Source: Cryphonectria parasitica EP155
Lineage: Eukaryota > Ascomycota > Sordariomycetes > Diaporthales > Cryphonectriaceae
DNA: 64,000 nucleotides
Reading direction: 5' to 3'
NCBI RefSeq assembly: GCF_011745365.1
Contig: NW_024468909.1
Span: 1-64,000 of the forward strand
Below the pieces are notes generated by a model that did not search any database, had not been told where the DNA came from, and saw nothing but the letters and a program-made list of their open reading frames with translations. Positions 56,347 through 64,000 of the stretch are shown here, in pieces. Every line of letters begins with the position of its first letter. The stretch's first letter is position 1. Made by a program: the position numbers and the translations under genes.

Positions 56347-57401
56347 ATTATTGTATTGCGCTTGAGCGTGCATTTCTCTAGCTCACAGTAATAATTATCA
56401 TTTATTACTTTGTTTGTTAGCAAATCAAATTGTAAGCCTCTCAGTCGGCTTGCTTAGCGCTCCATACTTTCCCTAGCTGAAATTCATAAGGGCTAAATTG
56501 TCTATGCTGGTTAGTCGTGATAGACGGTTTAAACCTCGCCCAGACTTTTTCAACTTCAATGCTTGTCCCTACTCTGCTCTGCATCCTTATGCTTTCCCAC
56601 GCGAGCTTATTTACCTAGCATGATAGCCGCGGTTTTCATGTTTAACATTGACAAATGGACTGAAATCAGCAATGACGAACTTTGAAGAGCCTATCGACAT
56701 ATTTGACATGCTCATACCACTAGAACATTGAGATAGTAAACTTTGTCAGCTCTGCAAAATAGCAACTACCACAGCCGTCGTAGCCAGCAAAACAAGAGAA
56801 TAGGGAAGGGGAAATAAGCGTGGAGAGTCAAGAGTACAAGAAAGGGATATTGGAAAGAAGCGCCTTATTTATGCCACGTAGGTACCGCCCATGAGGCAGG
56901 GGCAGTGGCAACGAGGTCTAGTATGACACCTACCTGATCAGGTAGGGCCTCGAAGGCCCCCCAAACCCGCTAAGTGCAACAGCGTGTTCTCGATCACACA
57001 ATAACTCTTTATTTCCCTCCCTTTCTTTTGATCTCTTAGTCTTGTAGAATTGTCAAACTTTATCTCTTTTCATTTCAAATAGCATAAATTTGATTGAGGT
57101 TGCTTGAGTTCTCTGCTCTAGCAATAACATATACGCACAAATAGCAGGATTTCATCTTGCTTAGATACATACCTATTTTGCAGTAGACTCAGGGCCTTGG
57201 TTGATCTTAGGCGAAACATCTACATAAATTTCATGAGTATTTCAATGGCTATTGGATACTGCAGGGCTTAATATACTAAAGTTCTACTTTTCCAATCGAC
57301 ATCCCAATCTTTTCTGGCGCTTTTCCACTGGCATTGCATCAGGAGCGGCATGCCAGTCAAGGGTATTCGTCGAGAACACCGTCTTGAGGTTTGGCAAGGT
57401 T
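56347..57401. other. Intergenic stretch
   Basis: 3' ends of two convergent genes. No additional gene recognised. Confidence 0.4.
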
Positions 57402-59208
57402 TCAGACATCGCCCGACCTCTGCTGTATCCTCCTCTGCTTCCGCCATTCTTCAGCGTATTTCACGCCAAATCCATGTTGGAACACGATACGGATCTCCTC
57501 GAGCGTCATATTCGCGGCCTCCGGGAAGCAAAAGATAACAAACACCCACCCCAAGAAACTCAGCCCGGCATAGAAGCCGAAGGTCCCGCTGGGAGTCATC
57601 CCCTTCATCATGCTCAGGAAGGTTGAGCTGACAACAATGTTGGGCCCCCAGTTGCAAATATTGATCAGCATGGTGCCCATAGCGCGGACCTCCATGGGCA
57701 GGAACTCGTTGGCCTGCCATGGCACGCAGCCCAGGCCAGCGGCGTAGAAGGCGACAAACAAGATCATCATGACCAGAACAAGGATGGCAGGCCAGCCGAC
57801 AGTGTCTGTGGTGAGCTCGAGGGTGTTAAGGTCTAGCGGGATCCAGTGGAAGGCGACCGCGGCGATGACGAGGCAGACGGGCATGCCCCACATGGTCCAC
57901 AGGAGGATGCGGCGGCGGCCGATGCGGTCGATAAAGATGATGGAGAGGACGGTGAAGATCCAGTTGGTCACGGCGACAACGGTACCGACTGCGATGGGGT
58001 TGGAAAAGCCTACTATGTCGAAAAGGGTGCTTGAATCTGCGATGGAACAAACGTCTCCAATCAGCCGCTGGGAACGAAAGAATAAGGGCAGGAGCTGTCT
58101 GAGGTAGAGGATCATGTGGTATTGAATGACTTACAATACATGAGTGTGTTGAATCCGCAGAACTGCTGGAACGCCATCAACCCACACGCAGCAATGGTGG
58201 CCCTCAAGTTTGCCGGCACCGTGAAGATGCTTTGCAGCGACGTTCTCAGGGAGATCTCCTCGTTCAGAGCCTTTGCAGCATTGACGCCATTCTCGAGCGA
58301 CAACATCTTATTAGTGATGTGCTCCTCGGTAGCGTTGGGATATATACGCCTCAACACAACCTCACATCGCTCTCGGTCGCCGTGGAACATGAGCTGACGG
58401 GGTGACTCAGGGCACCAGAACAGCAACACGCCGAGAATGATGGAGGGCACACCACCTATGCCAATCATGTACCGCCAGCCGTGGGCAACTGTGTAGAAGG
58501 CGGCGTCGAACGCGTAGGCTAAGACAGAGCCCGTGCCGAGAAAGATCATGTCGATGGAGATCATGCGGCCACGGAAGCGTGCGGGTGAGATCTCTGCTAT
58601 GTATAGAGGGACGATCTAGCATGTGCACTATTATTAGCATAGAGCACACACGCACACACAGACACACAGACAGACAAAGAGTGAGGAAGAGAGTGTGCAA
58701 AGAAGGCAAGCAAACATACCATAGAGGCAGATCCAACCCCGAGTCCAACGAGCAGACGTCCAACAGACATTTGTGCGATGGTAAAGGAGCTAGCCTGGAC
58801 AAGTGCTCCAATGGTGAATAACACGGACGCGAACCAGATAGCCGGTCGACGACCGTACTTGTCAGCTGTGATACCAGCAATGACAGCGCCAATCAGAGCA
58901 CCGGCAGCACACAGAGCGGTGATAAGTTCCTTATCTGAGCTCGACAGCGGCTTGTTGTCAAGATCTGAGCCGATGACAACTAGAACACCGCTGATGACGC
59001 CTGTGTCATAACCGAACAACATGCCTCCAATGGCGGTGGCACAAGCACAGAGCCACACGAAGCGGCCGGGGGCAGTCTCTTCGATCTGCTCCAGATCGGC
59101 ATGCTCGGCGGCCTTGAGAACGGCATCATCATGAATGGTATGAGGATGCTCGAGGTGCTGAGCATCCAATTCAGTTTTGAGCACGTCTGCGGATTTGTTG
59201 GTGGACAT
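57402..59208 (-). CDS. MFS sugar/polyol transporter (myo-inositol transporter-like)
   Basis: Three exons on the minus strand: 58720-59208, 58135-58615, 57402-58036; exactly 535 codons, 534 aa. Start at 59208 (MSTNKSADVLKTEL). Twelve membrane segments are expected. Sugar-porter signatures: GYDTGVISGVLVVIG in TM1, ADKYGRRPA after TM2 (GRR loop), PESPRQLMFHG before the central loop, and DRIGRRRILL after TM8. The cytosolic N-terminus and overall pattern resemble fungal ITR-type inositol/proton symporters, but the substrate cannot be read from sequence alone. A CA-rich run lies in intron 1 (about 58645-58680). Divergent to the Gfo/Idh dehydrogenase, suggesting import and oxidation of one polyol. 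A TATATATA-like element at 59393-59402 may serve this gene. Confidence 0.92.
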
Positions 59209-60145
59209 GTTGGAAAAGCTGACAATGGGGATAGTTGGGTGGAGGAAGAAGTTTGCATGCAAGGGCAGTTCGAGGACGAAGGCAAAGACTACGACACTGA
59301 GTCGCTGGTAGGGTGCATGGAGAACATGGAGACTTAAGAAACTTCTCGTAACGCAACAAGTGGAGGTGAATGTAACCAGGGACGTGGTTGGATTATATAT
59401 AGCTGATGATAAGGAGACTACTTGTTACTGCAGTGATATCTTGGCACGAGGCAGCCGGGCGGTTCATCGGATCTGTTCTCGACTCAGGGAATATCCTTTT
59501 CCGTACAGAAACCCCGTTTTTTGGATTTCACGGCGATATGTATCGGCCCACCTGAAAAAGAGCGCGAGCAAATTAGCAGAGCCTATTTCACGCTATCCCG
59601 CTCTTTACCCCAGAATTGTAGAACCTGGAAAATCCGGGGAACTTTTTGCATATCCTGGGGTAATTAGTTGCTGCGCTAAAACCGGCCCACTCATGCACTG
59701 CCCAGGACACATGCCCCAACAACGAAGTGGGCAGGTGTCTCCGGATCTGGGGTAGTTGTATCCGGCGCGGAGGCAATGATAGGAGCTTTCAACCCCACCA
59801 AGGCAGGCCAATCCGGCTCACACAGTTCGTGAGCATGCAAATGACCAAAGTTGGTGCGACGACAAAACATAATTCCCCTCACTGACCACTGCGAGATGCG
59901 GGAAAGGTCATTTGCCAAGCCGCGAGGTGGAGAGTCGACCTCTTCACATGCAGGATGACTTCACTCGCCGATACTCGGTCAAGTACTTCGCCGGTGGCTG
60001 TTGACGAGAGGGTGAGGTATAAGTAGCTTGGGACGTCAACGTTGTCCCTTCTCGTTGTCACAGTCCCATCCTGTTCCCTTTACCTCGTCACAGCAGTTCG
60101 CCAGACCAACCCTTCAATTTGTCCCCCCGTCTCTCAGAAGCTACA
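59209..60145. promoter_or_regulatory. Divergent promoter of transporter and dehydrogenase
   Basis: 937 bp between divergent start codons. TATA-like boxes lie on each side: 59393-59402 for the transporter and TATAAG at 60018-60023 for the dehydrogenase. Co-regulation of the pair is an inference. Confidence 0.5.
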
Positions 60146-61287
60146 ATGGCACCTCAGAAGCTGAAAATTGGCGCAGCAGGTCTGGGCCGCATGGGCAAGC
60201 GCCATGCCATTAACTTCCTCAACCGTTCTCCCCGCGCCGAGCTGGTCGCCGCCTTCACCCCAGACCCGGACGAGCTGTCGTGGGCCAAGATCAACCTGGA
60301 GCCCTACGGCGTGACGCTGTACCAAGACTACGACAAGATGATCCAGCACCCGGGCATAATGGCCGTTGTCATTGGCACCGCCACGTCGGTTCACGCTGAG
60401 GAGGCCATCAAGGCCATGGAGAAGAACCTGCACGTTCTGTGTGAGAAGCCGTTATCAACGAGCATCGACGTTGTACGTATCTCCTCCACGTCTCAGAACC
60501 ACCTCTTGAGCTGAGCTGACGAATACCGATGGGTCCTGTGAAACAGTGCAAGGAAGTTGTCGCCGAAGCCCGCAAGAGGCCTCATCTCAAAGTCATGTGC
60601 GGGTTTTCCCGACGCTTCGACGAGTCCTATCGTGACGCCCACGCCAAGATGGACCAAGGGCTCATCGGCCGCCCCTCGATTATCCGCTCCCAGACATGTG
60701 ACAAACACGACCCCTCGGGCTTCTTCGTCGCCTACGCCGCCTGGTCCGGCGGCGTCTTTGTCGACATGTCCGTGCACGACATCGACCTGACCCTGTGGTT
60801 CTTTGGTGACGACGTCACGCCCAAGTCCATCTCGGCGCATGGCATCACGGCCGTGCAACCTGGCCTCAAGAAGTACAACGACTTCGACAACGCCGTCGGC
60901 ATCGTTGAGTTCTACGGCGGCCGCATCGCCTACTACTACTGCTCGCGCATGATGGCCCACGGCCAGGAGGACACCACCGAGATCATCGGTACCGAGGGCA
61001 AGCTTAGCATCAACGCGAACCCGCAGCAGAACCTTGTAAACTTGTACCACCCGGGCGGCATCACGCGCGAGGTCCCCGCGCACTACTACGGCCGCTTCGA
61101 GCAGGCCTTCGTCCGGGAGTCCATCGAGTTCACCGAGGCGTGCTTGGACGACAAGCCCCTCCCGTTGAAGCTGACCAACGCTGTCAAGGCCGTGGAGATC
61201 GGAAGTCTCCTGCAGGAGGCGCTGGTTAGTGGGAGGCAGATCCGGTTTGACGAGACGGGAAAGAGGATTGAGACGGCTCAGCTGTAG
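60146..61287 (+). CDS. Gfo/Idh/MocA-family NAD(P) oxidoreductase (inositol dehydrogenase-like)
   Basis: Two exons, 60146-60472 and 60547-61287, giving 355 aa. The N-terminal Rossmann fold begins KIGAAGLGRMGKRHA (GxGxxG-type loop). CEKPLS carries the family's EKP motif (Lys contacts cofactor and substrate), followed by SRRFDESY, AWSGGVFVDMSVHDIDLTLWF (the conserved D-x3-HD active-site region) and the beta-sheet C-terminal domain with IIGTEGKL. Length and order match myo-inositol 2-dehydrogenase (IolG) and related sugar dehydrogenases. Divergent neighbour of the polyol transporter and followed by a regulator on the opposite strand. Intron 1 is 74 bp with donor GTACGT. The 313-codon minus-strand frame over this gene is an antisense shadow. 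Confidence 0.93.
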
Positions 61288-61501
61288 ATCTATCCAGCCA
61301 CTACTATTTGGATGGAGAAATGAGACATTTTTTTGAGCACTCTTTAAAAGAAAATAAATCAAGAACCAAAAAAAAAAAAAAGAAAGAAAGTAAAAGAAAA
61401 AAAGACATCTACAACATTTTTCACGGGTGATCAAAACACATTTACAATTCAGTTTCTTGGCCAGCTTGTCTTGAGTTGCTCAAGTCAACCTCTCGTAATT
61501 G

Positions 61502-63432
61502 TCAATTCTCATTCCATTGCTCTCTAAGCGAAGAGATTAGTGGGGTCGTGTTCCATCCTGTGATAGCCTGCATGTGTCTCAGAAAAGACTCGACCGCTTC
61601 TTGGTCCGCATAGTGACGTAGAATGCCTCCCCCTAATCCATGCAAGCAAGTCAGTGGATAATGACGTCAGATTGACGAATCGACACCGACTCGTAAAGAA
61701 GAAAACTATCAGCGAATACTGACAAACTGAAATTGCATGCCTCGCAGAGAAGAGCACGTTTTCTGCCCGCGTGTTGGACTGGGCCAGGGCAATAATATGG
61801 CGCAGGTGATTGCGTATGGTAGCCTATACGTGTGCAGACGTTTCAGTGAGAGTGACGGATGGGGAGAGTCTCCGTTCCATTTAGATTGCGTGCAAACTCT
61901 GTTTCATAACGATAACGTACTTCTTTTCTTGACCCCCGGCGTAAATCTCCATAGCCAGAACTCTGCTCCATCGGCATGATGAGGAGCAGGACGACCTGCG
62001 CGATGTGGTAATACTGAAGCCCAATCACTGCAACAAAGATCATGAGCAAGTTAGCACAGTCAAGTCCATGGTGGGGGTGGAACGGCGGCATACCATGACA
62101 AGGAAGAAGCAACCACAACTCAGGCAGAGCTCGTCCTGCGTTCAGGTCCCGTGGCACTTGTCGAATTGGTCTGAAGCTGCTTGGTTTCTTGTCGAACCAC
62201 TCATCAACCTCGGCCCTAAGCTTCTCTAGCCCTTCCAGCTTGTCGGCCGACGGCTCGGCAAAGGCACAGGTCATGACTCGCGCCAGCAGCAGCACCATGG
62301 CTGCGGCGTATGCGAAGTCGTCCGTGCGCCGGAGCAAGGTGTCCAACTGCTCAAAGGCGCTGAGCTCAGTCTTGAGCGGAGTCTGGTTCACCATGGAGAT
62401 GTAGATGTCCTGCCGGAGGCAGAGCCATGCGGAGGCTTCTCGCAGCCCGGGACTGTAGTCCAAGTCGGACATGGAGTTGACGATGCGGCGGGTGCCGGTG
62501 AGGTGGAACTGCCTGTCTTCGGCTGCCATTTGTGGTGTCTCGAGTCAGTGTGCCCAGCTGCCCAAAGCACTACCAGTACGGCAGCTAAATACGTGAAGGG
62601 GGGAAAGGAGAGGGGAATCTTACCATCCATTTCCTCATACTGTCTTAGAATCGCCACCGCAGCGTGGATTTCCTCTGTGACCATCATTCGCTGTGGAGGA
62701 GTGCTGGACTGAGACATCCTCGGAATGAGCAGATTGAGGCACCTGTTGTAGTACTCGAGCGCCTCGCTGTTGCTCTCCTGGCTGTTGACGTTGAACCTGT
62801 TGACGTGGTGTGAGGAAAAAGCAAAGATGGCGTAGCGCAGGATAGGCTCGTACAGCGCCCTGCGTGGGACGTCTGTCTCGAAGTGACGGCCAATGTCCGT
62901 GACGTCCGCCCACAAAGCCATGTTCTCGACATAGTTGCGCATTAGGATAGCTTCCCGATCGGTCAGAATGGCGGGTTCGGCATGGTGAGCCTCCATCGGC
63001 GGAGAGACGACATACAAGTTGTCGGATCTTACTGTCGGGGCGTCGTTCCAGTCTGACAACCGGGCTTCCTGGGGTGGTGTGGGTAGGGTGACGGTCAAGC
63101 TCGCTGCCTCGCCCGCCGGATCTGCTGCTGAGCTGTTCGGCGACCAGCTCGCTTCGTCAGACGAGTCCGGGTCCTCGTACCACTTGGCAACGCGGGCAGT
63201 CTCATCACGATATCGCACTGGTGCTCGCAAGATCATTAACCGACAAGAAGAGGGAGATACAGTTCAATAATGACTTACATCTTCCTTCCACCTGTACCCA
63301 GACCTGAGCTTTGGGAAAAGCATCATCCTTGCCCGTCCTATGACGGAACCTGATATTGGGCGCCCTGACGCATTCAATACTATCTCTTACACATGCCTCG
63401 CAAGCTGTCATTTTGTTGTCACCTTGATTCAA
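61502..63432 (-). CDS. Zn2Cys6-type fungal transcription factor (start not resolved)
   Basis: Minus-strand multi-exon gene. The N-terminal region (63205-63432) has TACEACVRDSIECVRAPNIRFRH: one C-x2-C-x6-C half of a zinc binuclear cluster followed by the VRxxNxRFRH linker common in fungal regulators. The first Cys half must lie in an upstream exon that I could not place cleanly (candidate VKCKLQRPSLC near 63460-63490). Then come a Pro/Ser-rich stretch and a fungal-specific regulatory domain: ILTDREAILMRNYVENMALWADVTD, PILRYAIFAFSSHHVNR, LEYYNRCLNLLIP and LREASAWLCLRQDIYISMVNQ. The last exons end at the TGA at 61502-61504 (IISSLREQWNEN-like end). Exons lie at about 62630-63236, 62090-62529, 61920-62030, 61735-61828 and 61502-61635. 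Likely regulator of the adjacent transporter/dehydrogenase pair, by position only. Confidence 0.8.
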
Positions 63433-64000
63433 GAATGCTCAGTCAGATCATCTTCTTGACTGGCAGAGACTTGGACGCTGCAGCTTACATTTCACATGAC
63501 GAACTGGCATGAAGAGAGTCAGTAGGTGTGTACCTAGGCACCAATTATATCCAACAAGATATGAAACTCACCTCTGCATGCCTGACTTTTGTGCTCTCAG
63601 ACCTGTCAATCGCCTTATTCCGCCCGAAAAGCCGCATTCAAAGGGGACAACCTACCATCCAGTGACGACCCGAGTTCTCTTCACGTTATCCCGGCGCCCC
63701 CCCGCTGTCCTCGCGGTTGCCATGTCTGGAACAAGACACCAAGACCGCCAAAGATGAAGCGATTCGGCCTACTGTCAACAGTCATTGGGTCAAGACATCC
63801 ACTTCAGCTACCAAGAGTGTGTTATCGATGGAATGAGTTGCATTGACGTTCTACTGCTCGCGCCGGAGTCGCGGCTAACCACGGGGCCCGCGAAAGATGT
63901 TAGTCTAGTCGTGTGTGCGGGGAAAAGCGGGGCATCAGTGCAGCACAGGAGGGGCGCAGGCTAGCATCCATTTTGCCGGATACCTCCAATCCACCCCTGT
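63433..64000. other. 5' region of the regulator and window edge
   Basis: May hold the missing first exon of the transcription factor. No other gene recognised. Confidence 0.35.

Noticed and set aside
60493..61434. 313-codon minus-strand frame
   Set aside because: Antisense shadow of the dehydrogenase; Val/Asp/Gly-rich composition and no domain.
1..64000. CRISPR arrays, tRNA or rRNA genes
   Set aside because: No regularly spaced repeats of CRISPR type and no cloverleaf or rRNA sequence noticed on reading; a tRNA scan was not possible.

Overview
The window is the end of a chromosome of a filamentous ascomycete (Pezizomycotina; Eurotiomycetes is my best guess). It begins with a telomere tract and carries fungal-type genes with short introns (about 50-100 bp): a HET-domain gene, cytochrome P450s, multicopper oxidases, an MFS transporter and a zinc-cluster regulator. 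Repeat copies differ from one another almost only by C/T and G/A transitions, and many CAG/CGA/TGG codons have become stops, which is the mark of repeat-induced point mutation (RIP).

Layout. 1-189: telomere, mostly the variant CTAGGG. 190-15,245: nested retroelements: a Gypsy-like family with ~360-bp LTRs ('LTR-B'), a 4.65-kb element with 318-bp LTRs and 4-bp target duplications ('LTR-A') that shows a gag but no recognisable pol, and a Copia pol remnant. Buried in this is a decayed DMATS-type prenyltransferase gene (13.6-14.9 kb). 15.2-20.5 kb: mostly gene-free. 20.6-21.6 kb: intact secreted intradiol dioxygenase. 22.4-25.7 kb: relics of a PaxM-like flavin monooxygenase and a polytopic membrane protein. 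27.4-29.3 kb: intact HET gene. 29.7-31.7 kb: frame-broken chitinase-tail/zincin gene. 33.7-34.6 kb: P450 relic. 35.8-42.8 kb: three Fot1/pogo-like DNA transposons around an intact P450. 43-52.4 kb: intact GST, a truncated diterpene cyclase relic, and two divergent multicopper oxidases, one of which keeps a perfect 11-exon frame but has lost most copper ligands. 53-54.4 kb: a broken SDR joined to half a protein kinase. 55.7 kb: conserved hypothetical gene. 57.4-63.4 kb: sugar/polyol transporter, Gfo/Idh dehydrogenase and a regulator, plausibly a small catabolic cluster.

Taken together the subtelomere looks like a graveyard of terpenoid/indole secondary-metabolite genes (prenyltransferase, flavin epoxidase, membrane protein, diterpene cyclase, P450) in which some tailoring enzymes (P450, GST, oxidase pair) remain intact. 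Exon boundaries for the P450, GST, two oxidases, transporter and dehydrogenase were worked out by hand and the exon lengths add up to whole codons; all family assignments are from motif recognition without database searches.
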